Origin: an uncultured Lachnospiraceae bacterium
GTDB lineage: Bacteria > Bacillota > Clostridia > Lachnospirales > Lachnospiraceae
Direction of reading: 5' to 3'
Length of the DNA stretch: 64,000 nucleotides
Assembly (NCBI GenBank): GCA_947631685.1
Contig: CANRMI010000006.1
Coordinates: forward strand, 1 to 64,000
Below, one piece after another: positions 53,636 to 63,692 of the stretch (position 1 is its first letter; the number at the start of each line of letters is the position of its first letter). Under the pieces are notes generated by a model. The model had not been told where the DNA came from, made no database searches, and worked only from the letters and a program-made list of their open reading frames with translations. A program made the position numbers and the translations under genes.

Positions 53636-54904
53636 ATGATTAAAAAAGAAATGATTGCCATGTTACTGGCCGGCGGCCAGGGGAGCCGTCTGGGTGTCCT
53701 GACATCCAAAGTAGCAAAACCGGCAGTTTCCTTCGGGGGGAAATACCGTATCATCGATTTTCCGCTGAGCAACTGCATCAATTCAGGCGTGGATACCGTA
53801 GGCGTACTGACCCAGTATCAGCCCCTCAGGCTGAATACCCATATCGGAATCGGTATTCCCTGGGATCTGGACCGGAACATAGGAGGAGTTTCCGTACTGC
53901 CGCCCTATGAAAAGAGCTCCAACAGTGAATGGTATACAGGTACCGCAAATGCCATTTACCAGAATATTGATTACATGGAGAGCTTCAATCCGGAATATGT
54001 GCTGATTCTTTCGGGGGACCATATCTATAAGATGGATTACGAAGTCATGCTGGACTTTCATAAAGCCAACAATGCGGAAGTTACCATCGCGGTTATGCCC
54101 GTTCCTCTTGAAGAAGCCAGCCGTTTTGGCATAATCATTGCGGATGAAAACCGTAAGATCCGGGATTTCGAGGAGAAGCCCGCCAATCCCAGAAGCAATT
54201 TGGCGAGCATGGGAATCTATATCTTCAACTGGAAGACCTTAAAGGAATCTCTGATAGCCATGGCGGAGCAGCCCGCGCTGGATTTCGGCAAGCATGTCAT
54301 TCCCTACTGCCATGAAAAGGGACAGCCTTTATACGCCTATGAATTTAATGGTTACTGGAAGGACGTGGGAACTTTAAGCTCTTACTGGGAAGCGAATATG
54401 GAGCTGATCGACATTGTTCCGGAATTTAATCTCTACGAAGAATACTGGAAGATCTACACCAAGAGCGAGAGCCTTCCGCCTCAGTACATTTCTCAGGACA
54501 GCGTGATCGAGCGCAGCATCATCGGTGAGGGGACGGACATATACGGCAAGGTGTACAATTCCGTGATCGGATGCGGCGTTATCATAGGCAAGGATACTGT
54601 GGTGCGGGATTCCATTATCATGAACAATACCTGTATCGAGGGAGGCTGCGAGATCAACAAGGCAATTATCGCGGAAAACGTAACCATTTCCCAGGGCGTG
54701 AAGCTCGGTGTGGGTGAGGAAGCTCCCAACGAAACCGCTCCCCATATCTACAATAACGGACTGGTTACGATCGGTGAGAAGAGCGTCATACCGGAAGGCG
54801 TACAGATTGGAAAGAATACGGTGGTTTCCGGTGTTACTACGGCCCAGGACTACGAGAACTCGGTTCTTGCGAGCGGTAAATCTTTGATCAAGGCAGGTGA
54901 ATAA
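53636..54904 (+). CDS. glgC: Glucose-1-phosphate adenylyltransferase
   Basis: This 422-aa enzyme makes ADP-glucose from glucose 1-phosphate and ATP, the controlled step of glycogen synthesis. The N-terminal nucleotidyltransferase fold has [11 protein letters not shown], the [18 protein letters not shown] segment and the catalytic [11 protein letters not shown]; a left-handed beta-helix end is rich in hexapeptide-like repeats. The start at 53636 has AGAGGTGATA upstream; a GTG at 53618 is in frame but has no site. It forms a pair with glgD, 2 nt away. Confidence 0.95.
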   Translation: MIKKEMIAMLLAGGQGSRLGVLTSKVAKPAVSFGGKYRIIDFPLSNCINSGVDTVGVLTQYQPLRLNTHIGIGIPWDLDRNIGGVSVLPPYEKSSNSEWYTGTANAIYQNIDYMESFNPEYVLILSGDHIYKMDYEVMLDFHKANNAEVTIAVMPVPLEEASRFGIIIADENRKIRDFEEKPANPRSNLASMGIYIFNWKTLKESLIAMAEQPALDFGKHVIPYCHEKGQPLYAYEFNGYWKDVGTLSSYWEANMELIDIVPEFNLYEEYWKIYTKSESLPPQYISQDSVIERSIIGEGTDIYGKVYNSVIGCGVIIGKDTVVRDSIIMNNTCIEGGCEINKAIIAENVTISQGVKLGVGEEAPNETAPHIYNNGLVTIGEKSVIPEGVQIGKNTVVSGVTTAQDYENSVLASGKSLIKAGE

Positions 54905-54906
54905 CA

Positions 54907-56025
54907 GTGAGAGCAATCGGAATTATTTTAGCAGGCGGTAATAATCACCGCATGAAAGAGTTATCCCAGAGACGTGCGATCAGCGCGATGCCCGTAGCCG
55001 GCAGCTACCGCAGTATCGATTTCGCTCTGAGCAATATGTCCAATTCCCGGATCCAGAAGGTAGCTGTGTTTACCCAGTACAATTCGGGAAGCCTGAATGA
55101 ACATCTCAATTCCTCCAAATGGTGGGATTTCGGACGTAAACAGGGAGGTCTCTATGTACTTACCCCCACCGTCACTTCCGATAACAGCAACTGGTATCGG
55201 GGAACGGCGGATGCTATTTACCAGAATCTGGACTTTTTGAAGAGAAGCCATGAGCCCTATGTGGTTATCGCGTCCGGCGATTGTGTGTACAAAATGGACT
55301 TCAACAAAGTGCTGGAATACCATATTGATAAGAAAGCGGATATTACCGTGGTCTGCAAGGACATGGATCCCGACGTGAGCATGGACCGCTATGGCACTGT
55401 CAAGATGAACGAGGACTGCCGCATCGAGGAATTTGAAGAAAAGCCCCTGGTGGCTAAGACCAATACGGTTTCCTGCGGTATCTATGTTATCCGCCGCCGC
55501 CAGCTCATCGAAATGGTAGAGCACTGCGCGGAAGATGACAGATATGATTTTGTACGGGATATTTTGATCCGCCACAAGGATATTAAGCGTATCTACGGAT
55601 ACAAGACCAGGGACTACTGGCGCAATATCGCTTCAGTGGAAGATTACTTCGGCACCAATATGGATTTCCTCAAACCGGAAGTGCGGAATTACTTCTTCCA
55701 CCAGTATCCGGATATTTATTCCAAGGTGGATGACCTGCCTCCCGCGAAGTACAATGTGGGCGCCCATATCAAGAACAGCCTGATCTCCAGCGGCTGCATC
55801 GTGAACGGCGTGGTAGAGGATTCCGTAGTATTTAAGAAGGGCTACATTGGAAATAACTGTACCATTAAGAATTCCATCATTTTAAATGACGTATATATCG
55901 GGGACAACACGCATATCGAGAATTGTATCGTGGAGAGCGGCAGCACCATCAGAGCCAACTCCTATCTGGTAGGCGAAGAAGGGATTAAGATCGTGGTGGA
56001 AAGAGATGAAAGATATGTGATTTAG
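54907..56025 (+). CDS. glgD: GlgD, regulatory subunit of ADP-glucose pyrophosphorylase
   Basis: This 372-aa GlgC paralogue forms a mixed enzyme with GlgC. The nucleotide-binding loop is altered: LAGGNNHRM replaces AGGQGSRL, and the Lys region ([14 protein letters not shown]) has become [13 protein letters not shown], so it should be weakly active or inactive and serve to tune GlgC. The beta-helix end is intact. The start is GTG, 2 nt after the glgC stop. spoVG follows at 19 nt and may be transcribed with it. Confidence 0.94.
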   Translation: MRAIGIILAGGNNHRMKELSQRRAISAMPVAGSYRSIDFALSNMSNSRIQKVAVFTQYNSGSLNEHLNSSKWWDFGRKQGGLYVLTPTVTSDNSNWYRGTADAIYQNLDFLKRSHEPYVVIASGDCVYKMDFNKVLEYHIDKKADITVVCKDMDPDVSMDRYGTVKMNEDCRIEEFEEKPLVAKTNTVSCGIYVIRRRQLIEMVEHCAEDDRYDFVRDILIRHKDIKRIYGYKTRDYWRNIASVEDYFGTNMDFLKPEVRNYFFHQYPDIYSKVDDLPPAKYNVGAHIKNSLISSGCIVNGVVEDSVVFKKGYIGNNCTIKNSIILNDVYIGDNTHIENCIVESGSTIRANSYLVGEEGIKIVVERDERYVI

Positions 56026-56044
56026 TACGAAAGGGGGTTTTGAA

Positions 56045-56323
56045 ATGCAGATAACAGATGTTCGTGTCCGCAGAATCACAAAGGAAGGCAAGATGAAAGC
56101 CATTGTGTCGATTACCATAGACAACGAGTTTGCAGTACATGACATCAAGGTAATCGAAGGGGAAAAAGGTCTGTTCATCGCCATGCCCAGTAAAAAGGCG
56201 GCGGATGGAGAGTACAGGGACATAGCGCACCCCATCAATTCGGAAACCAGAGAGGCCATTCAGCAGATTATTCTGGAAAGCTACAACAAAGCCCTGACAG
56301 AACCGCAGGAAGACATGGAATAG
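56045..56323 (+). CDS. spoVG: Septation/sporulation regulator SpoVG
   Basis: This 92-aa protein binds RNA and DNA and affects septation, sporulation and metabolism. It starts [11 protein letters not shown], continues with [20 protein letters not shown] and has [21 protein letters not shown], the strict family core. AAAGGGGG precedes the ATG. It follows glgD by 19 nt, which is an unusual partner and puts it possibly under the glycogen promoter. A terminator follows 19 nt later. Confidence 0.97.
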   Translation: MQITDVRVRRITKEGKMKAIVSITIDNEFAVHDIKVIEGEKGLFIAMPSKKAADGEYRDIAHPINSETREAIQQIILESYNKALTEPQEDME

Positions 56324-56342
56324 GTAAAAAGGGGAATTTCCT

Positions 56343-56375
56343 AAAAGGCGCCGTATGAAAAATGCGGCGTCTTTT
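56343..56375 (+). terminator. Terminator after spoVG
   Basis: AAAAGGCGCCG pairs with CGGCGTCTTTT through one wobble. The T tail is short (four T). Confidence 0.72.
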
Positions 56376-56392
56376 GCGGCATGGGAGGAAAT

Positions 56393-56998
56393 ATGTTCAT
56401 TATCGTAGGTTTGGGAAACCCTGAAAAAAAATATGAGAACACCAGGCATAATATTGGCTTTGCTGTTATAGACCAGCTCGCGCGAGGGGAGCGTATCCCG
56501 GTTTTGGAGAAAAAGCACCGGGCACTTATAGGAAAAGGATATATAGGAGGAGAAAAAGTGATCCTCGCGAAGCCGCAGACCTATATGAATCTAAGCGGCG
56601 AGAGCGTGCGGGAGCTGGTGGATTATTATAAGATCGACGAAACAAAAGAGCTGCTGGTCATTTCCGATGACATTACCCTGCCGGCAGGGCAGCTGCGCCT
56701 GCGCAAAAAGGGGAGTGCCGGCGGGCACAACGGCCTGAAAAACATCATTCTCCATTTGGGGCACGATAATTTCATGCGGCTGAAAATGGGCGTGGGAGAA
56801 AGACCGGGGGGAGGCAGACCCGAAAACCGGGATCTGATAGAGTATGTGCTGGCCCATTTTACCGAACAGGAAAAGCAGGAAATGGAAAGAGAAGCAGGGG
56901 AGGGAGCCGACGCGGTCCGCATGGTCATGGAGGACGGTATAGAGGCGGCCATGAACTGTTTTAATAAAAAAGCCGCGGCGCGGCCGGACGAGGGATAG
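56393..56998 (+). CDS. pth: Peptidyl-tRNA hydrolase
   Basis: This 201-aa enzyme releases peptides from prematurely dropped peptidyl-tRNA. The first motif is IVGLGNPEKKYENTRHNIGF, with the catalytic His near 21. KPQTYMNLSGESV and RLRKKGSAGGHNGLKNI follow in the normal order. The ATG at 56393 is used because GGGAGGAA lies ahead; an in-frame ATG at 56381 overlaps that site. Next is mfd, 2 nt away, a conserved pair in Firmicutes. Confidence 0.97.
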   Translation: MFIIVGLGNPEKKYENTRHNIGFAVIDQLARGERIPVLEKKHRALIGKGYIGGEKVILAKPQTYMNLSGESVRELVDYYKIDETKELLVISDDITLPAGQLRLRKKGSAGGHNGLKNIILHLGHDNFMRLKMGVGERPGGGRPENRDLIEYVLAHFTEQEKQEMEREAGEGADAVRMVMEDGIEAAMNCFNKKAAARPDEG

Positions 56999-57000
56999 GT

Positions 57001-60000
57001 ATGCAGGCATTACTGGCGCCTCTGCAGGAGATGGCAGAGTATGAGGAAATAGAAAAATTGATCAAACGGGGGCTGCCCGTTGGCCTGACCGGTTGTGTGG
57101 ACGCCCAGAAGCTTCACATGATATATGGGCTGGGACAGAATTTTAAATGCCGGCTCATTATCACCTATAGTGATCTGCGAGCCAGGGAGATTTATGAAGA
57201 ATACAAATTTTATGACAGGAATGTCATGCTTTATCCCGCCAAGGATCTCATCTTTTTCCAGGCGGATATACATGGAAATGAGCTGACCAAGGAAAGAGCG
57301 AAAGTACTGCGCCGTATTGCGGAGAGAAGTTCTTTTACGCTGGTGACGACTGTGGCGGCACTGATGACGCCCCAGGCGGTCTGGAAACCGGAGGATACCC
57401 TTTCCATTGACAGGCGGAGCTCATTGGAAGAGGGGGCGCTGGCGGAGAAGCTGGTGGCCATGGGATATGAAAAAAACTACCAGGTGGAAGCGCCGGGACA
57501 GTTCTCCATCCGAGGGGGCATTGTAGATATTTTTGATGTAACGGAGGAAAACCCCTACCGTATAGAATTGTGGGGGGATGAAATAGACTCTATCCGCAGC
57601 TTTGACGTGCTCAGCCAGCGTTCCATTGAGCAGCTTTCTTCCCTGTGCATATATCCTGCTCTGGAGTTTGTCCTGTCTGAAGAAAGGCTGAAAGAGGGTT
57701 TTACCAGACTTTCCAAAGAGGCGGAAGAAAGAGAAGCCTATTTCAGGGAACGTTTCCAGACAGAGGAGGCGCACCGGGTATCGTCCCAGGTAAAGCAGCT
57801 GCAGGAGCAGGCGCTGGAATTTCACGATCATTCCTGTCTGGAAAGCTATATCCGCTATTTTTATTCCCAGGAGGAGTTAAAGAGCCTGTTAAAACTTTTA
57901 CCCGAAAACTGTGGGATCTTTCTGGATGAACCCTCCCGCGTCAGGGAACAGGCGGAGGCGGTGGAACTGGAATTTCGGGAGAGTATGACAAACCGGGTGG
58001 AGAAGGGCTATATCCTTTCCGGACAAATGGATCTGCTCTACGGCTGTGAAGAAGTGGCGGCCATGCTGCGGGGAACCGGCTTTATCACCCTGGCGGCCAT
58101 GGAATTGAAAAAACCGTTTATTCAGGCCAGACGGCGCTTTGACCTGCAGGTCCGCAGCATTTCATCCTATAACAACAGTTTTGAGTCCCTGGTAAAAGAT
58201 CTAAAGCGCTATAAAAAGCACGGGTACAGGGTGCTGCTGCTCTCAGGTTCCCGAACCAGGGCCCAGAGGCTGGCAGAAGATCTGCGGGAGGAAGAAATTT
58301 CGGCGGTCTATACCCAGGATCCGGAGCGGCTGGTCATGAACGGAGAAGTGCTGACCTGCTACGGGCATGTTTCCAAGGGCTTTGAATATCCTCTGTTGAA
58401 ATTTGTGGTGATCTCCGAAAGTGATATTTTCGGCGCGGGACAAAAGAAAAAGAAAAGAAAGCCCCGTTATGAAGGCCAGAAGATAAAAGATTTCAATGAA
58501 CTGCGTGTAGGAGATTATGTGGTGCACGAAAGCCACGGCCTGGGAATCTATCGGGGCATTGAAAAAGTAGAAGTAGAAAAGGTCGTGAAAGATTATCTGA
58601 AGATAGAGTACCGGGACGGGGGAAATCTGTACGTGCTGGCCACCGGCCTGGATGTCATTCAGAAATACGCCTCCTCGGATGCCAAAACGCCTAAGCTGAA
58701 TAAGCTGGGCAGCCAGGAGTGGAATAAAACCAAAGCCAAAGTGCGTACGGCGGTGAACGAAGTAGCTAAGGATCTGGTGGAGCTTTACGCCATCCGGCAG
58801 CAGTCGGAAGGTTTCCGCTACGGGCCGGATACGGTTTGGCAGAAAGAATTTGAGGAAATGTTTCCCTTTGAGGAAACGGAAGACCAGCTGGCTGCTATCG
58901 CCGATACCAAGGCAGACATGGAAAGCGGAAAGATCATGGACAGACTGATCTGCGGCGACGTGGGATACGGTAAGACGGAGATCGCCATTCGGGCGGCCTT
59001 TAAAGCGGTACAAGAGGGTAAGCAGGTGGTATATCTGGTGCCCACTACGATCCTGGCCCAGCAGCATTTCGCTACCTTTACCCAGCGGATGAAAGATTTT
59101 CCCGTCAAGGTGGAGCTGCTCTCCCGCTTCCGCAGCGCGGCGGAGCAGAAGAAAACAGTGGAAGAATTGCGGAAAGGCATGGTGGATATAGTAATCGGCA
59201 CCCACAGGGTATTGTCCGCGGATGTGACATTTAAGGATCTGGGACTGCTGATCATTGACGAGGAACAGCGCTTTGGTGTGGCGCACAAGGAGAAGATCAA
59301 GAAATTAAAAGAAAATGTGGACGTACTGACCCTGACCGCGACGCCCATTCCCCGTACCCTCCATATGAGCCTGATCGGTATCCGGGATATGAGCATACTG
59401 GAAGAAGCGCCCGAGGACAGGCAGCCTATCCAGACCTATGTGATGGAATACAATGAGGAAATGGTGCGGGAAGCCATAGTGCGGGAACTGGCCAGAAACG
59501 GGCAGGTCTACTATGTTTACAACCGGGTAAACAATATTGCGGACGTGGCTGCTTCTTTAAAAAAACTGGTGCCGGAGGCAGAGGTGGCCTTTGCCCATGG
59601 CCAGATGAAAGAGCAGGAGCTGGAGCGGATCATGTACGATTTCATCAACGGAGAGATCGACGTGCTGGTTTCTACCACCATCATTGAAACCGGACTGGAC
59701 ATTTCCAACGTGAATACCATGATTATTCACGATTCAGACAGTATGGGGCTGGCGCAGCTCTACCAGCTGCGAGGCAGGGTAGGGCGTTCCAACAGGACGG
59801 CCTACGCCTTTCTGATGTACAAACGGGATAAGATGCTGAAGGAAACTGCCGAAAAGCGGCTGGCCGCGATCAAGGAATTTACGGAGCTGGGGAGCGGCTT
59901 TAAGATCGCCATGCGGGACCTGGAGATTCGGGGAGCGGGCAATCTGTTGGGAAAGCTGCAGCATGGGCACATGGAAGCAGTGGGCTATGATCTGTACTGC

Positions 60001-60534
60001 AAGATGCTGAACGAGGCGGTAAAGAATTTAAAAGGGGAGCCTGCCGCGGAAGATTTTGCCACGCTGGTGGACATGGATGTGGACGCGTTCATCCCGCCGG
60101 AATACATTGTCAATGAAGTGCAGAAGCTGGACATCTACAAACGGATCGCGGGCATTGAGAATGAAAAAGAACGGGAGGATATGAAGGATGAACTGCTGGA
60201 TCGGTTCGGTGCCATCCCTAAATCCGTGGACAATCTGCTGCGTATCGCGCTCATACGGGTGGCGGCCCATGCTCTGTATATGACGGAGATCAAGGGCAAG
60301 GACGAGAAGATCGTTTTCTCATTTAAGCCGGACGCGCCCTTAGAGCCGGACGGAGTGCCGCTCCTGTTGAAAAAATATGGGAACCGGCTTCTCTTCACTG
60401 CCTACGGCAGCCCGTTCTTTACCTATAAGTATCATAAGACGGGACTGGTGGATAAGGACGCCGAACTGCTGCTCACCGATACGGAAAAACTGTTGAAAGA
60501 AATGTCTGAGCTGCTGGCGCCGTCCAAAGTATAA
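57001..60534 (+). CDS. mfd: Transcription-repair coupling factor
   Basis: This 1177-aa DNA translocase removes stalled RNA polymerase and brings in UvrA. Domains in order are a UvrB-like region (about 25-290), the CarD/RID polymerase-binding domain (about 495-560, VGDYVVHESHGLGIY), a RecG-like helicase (about 600-960, Walker A GDVGYGKTEIAIRAA, DEEQ box IIDEEQRFGV, motif III LTATPIPRTLHMSL) and the TRCF domain (about 1000-1110). The end is shorter than some but complete. It begins 2 nt after the pth stop and lacks an own Shine-Dalgarno site of full strength, so it is translationally coupled. Confidence 0.97.
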   Translation: MQALLAPLQEMAEYEEIEKLIKRGLPVGLTGCVDAQKLHMIYGLGQNFKCRLIITYSDLRAREIYEEYKFYDRNVMLYPAKDLIFFQADIHGNELTKERAKVLRRIAERSSFTLVTTVAALMTPQAVWKPEDTLSIDRRSSLEEGALAEKLVAMGYEKNYQVEAPGQFSIRGGIVDIFDVTEENPYRIELWGDEIDSIRSFDVLSQRSIEQLSSLCIYPALEFVLSEERLKEGFTRLSKEAEEREAYFRERFQTEEAHRVSSQVKQLQEQALEFHDHSCLESYIRYFYSQEELKSLLKLLPENCGIFLDEPSRVREQAEAVELEFRESMTNRVEKGYILSGQMDLLYGCEEVAAMLRGTGFITLAAMELKKPFIQARRRFDLQVRSISSYNNSFESLVKDLKRYKKHGYRVLLLSGSRTRAQRLAEDLREEEISAVYTQDPERLVMNGEVLTCYGHVSKGFEYPLLKFVVISESDIFGAGQKKKKRKPRYEGQKIKDFNELRVGDYVVHESHGLGIYRGIEKVEVEKVVKDYLKIEYRDGGNLYVLATGLDVIQKYASSDAKTPKLNKLGSQEWNKTKAKVRTAVNEVAKDLVELYAIRQQSEGFRYGPDTVWQKEFEEMFPFEETEDQLAAIADTKADMESGKIMDRLICGDVGYGKTEIAIRAAFKAVQEGKQVVYLVPTTILAQQHFATFTQRMKDFPVKVELLSRFRSAAEQKKTVEELRKGMVDIVIGTHRVLSADVTFKDLGLLIIDEEQRFGVAHKEKIKKLKENVDVLTLTATPIPRTLHMSLIGIRDMSILEEAPEDRQPIQTYVMEYNEEMVREAIVRELARNGQVYYVYNRVNNIADVAASLKKLVPEAEVAFAHGQMKEQELERIMYDFINGEIDVLVSTTIIETGLDISNVNTMIIHDSDSMGLAQLYQLRGRVGRSNRTAYAFLMYKRDKMLKETAEKRLAAIKEFTELGSGFKIAMRDLEIRGAGNLLGKLQHGHMEAVGYDLYCKMLNEAVKNLKGEPAAEDFATLVDMDVDAFIPPEYIVNEVQKLDIYKRIAGIENEKEREDMKDELLDRFGAIPKSVDNLLRIALIRVAAHALYMTEIKGKDEKIVFSFKPDAPLEPDGVPLLLKKYGNRLLFTAYGSPFFTYKYHKTGLVDKDAELLLTDTEKLLKEMSELLAPSKV

Positions 60535-60571
60535 AAGTCCGGATTATCGTACTTTAAAAATGGTACCTTTT

Positions 60572-60600
60572 TTTCAGAACAGTTCACAAGGATTCTGAAA
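60572..60600 (+). promoter_or_regulatory. Hairpin abutting the ribosome site of the 33-aa gene
   Basis: TTTCAGAA (60572-60579) pairs with TTCTGAAA (60593-60600) in a perfect 8-bp stem. The Shine-Dalgarno site GGAAGG begins at the next base. Its T-rich 5' side may also act as an mfd terminator on the other strand; a role is not shown. Confidence 0.45.
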
Positions 60601-60613
60601 GGAAGGTGCGGTT

Positions 60614-60715
60614 ATGAAAGGTTATAACACAGACAACGGTTATATGGGATATGTAAACGGGAGCTATATCCTGTTTGCCAGTGAAGAGGATTACAGGGAA
60701 TATATGGCCGGTTGA
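60614..60715 (+). CDS. Conserved-looking 33-aa peptide after mfd
   Basis: This 33-aa frame has a proper Shine-Dalgarno site (GGAAGG, 60601-60606) and a high share of Tyr and Gly at the start (GYNTDNGYMGYVNGSY), then ILFASEEDYREYM. The NGYMG and LFA-SEEDY/EYM pattern resembles a small protein that I recall from Lachnospiraceae genomes in similar settings, but I cannot check this. It has no membrane segment. It may be missed by automatic gene finders because of its length. It lies between mfd and the sugar kinase gene. Confidence 0.65.
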   Translation: MKGYNTDNGYMGYVNGSYILFASEEDYREYMAG

Positions 60716-60772
60716 CAGGCCGAAAACAGTACATCATAAAATTTCCGCTTTTGGCGGGCTGGGAGGGATCGT

Positions 60773-61795
60773 ATGGCAAAAGAATTTGATCTGGTATCTT
60801 TGGGGGAACTGCTGCTGCGGCTGTCGCCGCCGGACAATGAAAGAATCACCAGGAGTGATACCTTTGGCAAGCAGGCGGGAGGCGCGGAGATGAATGTGAT
60901 CGCAGGTTCCGCTATGCTGGGACTGCGCTGCGGCATCATTTCCAAGCTGCCTGCCAACGATTTAGGAACCTACATCAAGAACAAGGTGCGCCAGTGCGGA
61001 GTCAGCGACGATTATCTGGTGTATGACGGGGAGAAAGATGCCAGACTGGGTGTCTACTATTATGAGAGCGGCGCGTACCCCAGAAAGCCCCGTATTGTCT
61101 ATGACAGGAAAAATACCTCCATCAACAAGATCGACATTTCCGATTACCCGGAATCTATTTACGGCTCCGCGCGGTGTTTTCACACCAGCGGGATCACATT
61201 GGCATTGAGCCCCAAGTGCCGGGAGACGGCGGTGGAGATGATAAAGCGCTTTAAGGCCCAGGGTACGCTTATTTCCTTTGACGTGAATTTCAGGGGAAAT
61301 TTGTGGAGCGGCGAAGAGGCGAAAGCCTGCATTGAGAAGATTCTGCCCTATGTGGATATTTTCTTCTGTTCCGAAGATACGGCCAGGCTGACCTTTTTAA
61401 AAGAGGGGGACGCCAAAAGCATGATGAAGAGTTTTACGGAGGAATATCCCATATCCATTGTGGCTTCCACCCAGCGCATCGTGCACAGTCCGAAGCGGCA
61501 TACCTTTGGCTCGGTCATCTACAGCGCCAAAGAAGATACCTTTTATGAGGAAGCGCCCTATGCGGATATTGAAGTGGTGGACAGGATCGGCAGCGGAGAT
61601 GCCTATATTTCCGGTGTGCTTTACGGGCTGCTTTCCCATGAGGGAGACTGCCGGAAGGCGTTAGAGTACGGCAATGCCACCGGCGCTCTGAAGAACACGA
61701 TTCCCGGAGATCTGCTCTCGACGGATCTGAAGGAAATAGACGGCATTGTGAAGGAGCATAAGTCCACCGGGAAACCCCTGGAGATGGACAGATAG
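60773..61795 (+). CDS. kdgK: PfkB family sugar kinase, 2-keto-3-deoxygluconate kinase-like
   Basis: This 340-aa kinase has the PfkB/ribokinase fold. The Gly pair near the start (GGAEMNVIAGSAMLGL) and the ATP-site motif DRIGSGDAYISGVLYG near the end (catalytic Asp) are intact. The segments GVYYYESG and SFDVNFRGNLW are typical of KDG kinases, which phosphorylate 2-keto-3-deoxygluconate from sugar acid breakdown. No KDG aldolase is nearby, so other substrates are possible. GGGAGG precedes the ATG. Confidence 0.85.
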   Translation: MAKEFDLVSLGELLLRLSPPDNERITRSDTFGKQAGGAEMNVIAGSAMLGLRCGIISKLPANDLGTYIKNKVRQCGVSDDYLVYDGEKDARLGVYYYESGAYPRKPRIVYDRKNTSINKIDISDYPESIYGSARCFHTSGITLALSPKCRETAVEMIKRFKAQGTLISFDVNFRGNLWSGEEAKACIEKILPYVDIFFCSEDTARLTFLKEGDAKSMMKSFTEEYPISIVASTQRIVHSPKRHTFGSVIYSAKEDTFYEEAPYADIEVVDRIGSGDAYISGVLYGLLSHEGDCRKALEYGNATGALKNTIPGDLLSTDLKEIDGIVKEHKSTGKPLEMDR

Positions 61796-61798
61796 CGC

Positions 61799-61827
61799 TT
61801 GTGAAAAACGCGCAAAGCTGTTATAAT
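61799..61827 (+). promoter_or_regulatory. Promoter of the chemotaxis receptor gene
   Basis: TTGTGA (61799-61804) and TATAAT (61822-61827) are 17 bp apart. The -35 lies 3 bp after the kinase stop, and the start codon is 39 bp from the -10. Confidence 0.72.
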
Positions 61828-61866
61828 ATTTTCCAAACATAAGATGCTTTTGGAATGGAGAGGAAT

Positions 61867-63570
61867 ATGGACAGGAAAGAAAAAGTCGGTTTGATACATT
61901 CTATGGTGCTTAAAGTAGTGTGGAGCATTATCACAGGAGTAGTGGTAACCTGGGGAATCTTGGTATTGATATTCCTGCCAAGAATACAGGAAATAGTATC
62001 TTCCAATGCGGAAAATTACATGTATGATATGGCAGTGACTCACGGCGAGGCCTTGGAAAAGGAAGTGGCGCTGGCCGGAGCAACCCAGGCTCTTTCTTCC
62101 ACAATGCTGGCGGACATGTTTCAGAACGTGGGGATTAAGGGCGTGGATTCCAGCTACGCGTATGTGACGGACGGAGCGGGCATCATGCTCTATCATCCTA
62201 CGGCGGATAAGATCGGACAGCCTGTAGAAAATGAAGTGGTGAAGGGTCTGGTACAGGAGCTGGCTGCCGGAAAGATACCGGAACCCGGTATTGTATCGTA
62301 TGACTATAGGGGAAGCGTCAAATATGCTTCTTATTATGTAGGGAAGAACGGCGGGTATATTCTGGTGATCTCCGCGGACGAAAGCGAGATCTTTAAGCCG
62401 GTCCGTTCCACTATGGTGACGATCGGGCTCGCGGGGATCGCGGTGCTCCTTATCTGCGGCGCGGTGGGCTTTGTGCTGGCCAAGCTGGTTGTGAAGCCTA
62501 TCAATATGCTCACGGGCAATGTATATAAGCTGGCCGGATTGGATTTCCGTCCGGACGCCACTCAGGAGAAATTAAATAAGCGCAGGGATGAATCGGGACA
62601 TATGAGCCGCGCCATATCTTCTCTGCGGCAGGAACTGGTACAGGTTTCAGCTCGTATCAAGGAGCAGAGTGAAAATCTATACCGTTCGGCAGACGCGTTA
62701 AACCAAGGCGCTTTAAACAGCAACGAGACGGTGGAGCAGGTAGAAAGAGCCATTGGAGAGATCGCGGACGGAGCCGGTTCCCAGGCGGAAGAAACCCAGA
62801 AAGCCACCGAGAATGTAATCTTGATCGGTAATATGGTGGAAGAGGTCGGCAACCGTGTAGAGAAGCTCAATGACAATGCGGAAACCATGCAGCAGGCCAG
62901 TGTAGAGGCCATGAATACCTTAAGGCAGCTCAATGCTACCAATGACAAAACCCAGGAAGCGATCGACAGGATCTATGAGCAGACGCATACCACCAATGAG
63001 TCAGCTCTCAAGATCCGGGAAGCTACCACTATGATCAGTTCCATTGCGGAAGAAACCAATCTGCTTTCCTTAAATGCCTCTATCGAAGCGGCCAGAGCGG
63101 GCGAGCAGGGCAGGGGCTTTGCCGTAGTGGCTTCCCAGATACAGAAGCTGGCAGAGCAGTCCAACGAGTCCGCGAGACAGATAGAAGAAATCATCGATTC
63201 CCTGATCCGGGATTCGGAAGAAGCCGTAGTGACCATGGACGGAGTGAAAGATATTATTGTGGAGCAGAGTGCCAACGTGGACAAGACCGACAGAGCGTTC
63301 GGAGAAGTGAAGCGGGGCATGGACGTTTCCATGGAAAGCATCCAGTCCATTGCCAATGATATTGAGCAGCTGGATAAGGCGCGTATCAATGTGGTGGATG
63401 TGGTACAGAATCTGACGGCGATCGCGCAGGAGAATGCGGCAAGCACCCAGGAGACCTCCGCTTCCGCTACGGAGGTAGGCAATATTGTGGCTGGCATGGC
63501 ACAGCAGGCCGGCGGTCTCAAGGCCGTGGCGGAGGAACTGGATAGTACTATGGCCGTATTTAAATTATAA
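61867..63570 (+). CDS. Methyl-accepting chemotaxis protein
   Basis: This 567-aa receptor has a first transmembrane helix (about 15-38), an extracytoplasmic single-Cache-like domain (about 39-170), a second helix (about 178-200), a HAMP domain (about 200-255) and a long signalling helix pair. The hairpin tip is [22 protein letters not shown] with [18 protein letters not shown], the strict MCP core that binds CheA and CheW. The ligand is unknown. The start at 61867 has GAGAGGA upstream; an in-frame ATG 12 nt earlier overlaps this site. It is followed by spoVT. Confidence 0.94.
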   Translation: MDRKEKVGLIHSMVLKVVWSIITGVVVTWGILVLIFLPRIQEIVSSNAENYMYDMAVTHGEALEKEVALAGATQALSSTMLADMFQNVGIKGVDSSYAYVTDGAGIMLYHPTADKIGQPVENEVVKGLVQELAAGKIPEPGIVSYDYRGSVKYASYYVGKNGGYILVISADESEIFKPVRSTMVTIGLAGIAVLLICGAVGFVLAKLVVKPINMLTGNVYKLAGLDFRPDATQEKLNKRRDESGHMSRAISSLRQELVQVSARIKEQSENLYRSADALNQGALNSNETVEQVERAIGEIADGAGSQAEETQKATENVILIGNMVEEVGNRVEKLNDNAETMQQASVEAMNTLRQLNATNDKTQEAIDRIYEQTHTTNESALKIREATTMISSIAEETNLLSLNASIEAARAGEQGRGFAVVASQIQKLAEQSNESARQIEEIIDSLIRDSEEAVVTMDGVKDIIVEQSANVDKTDRAFGEVKRGMDVSMESIQSIANDIEQLDKARINVVDVVQNLTAIAQENAASTQETSASATEVGNIVAGMAQQAGGLKAVAEELDSTMAVFKL

Positions 63571-63692
63571 AAACCATCCGGCAAATTGCGCCGAATTTCC
63601 TGCTTTAAGGTATAAAATGCCACCATTTACAGATAATACTACTATTCCCGCAAAATGCGGTAGTACGAAATCTGATAAATGGAGGAAATGAT

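Noticed and set aside
63649..63661. Terminator between the chemotaxis receptor and spoVT
   Set aside because: CCGCA/TGCGG is a 5-bp stem with a 3-base loop and no T run. It may be chance or a small leader feature.
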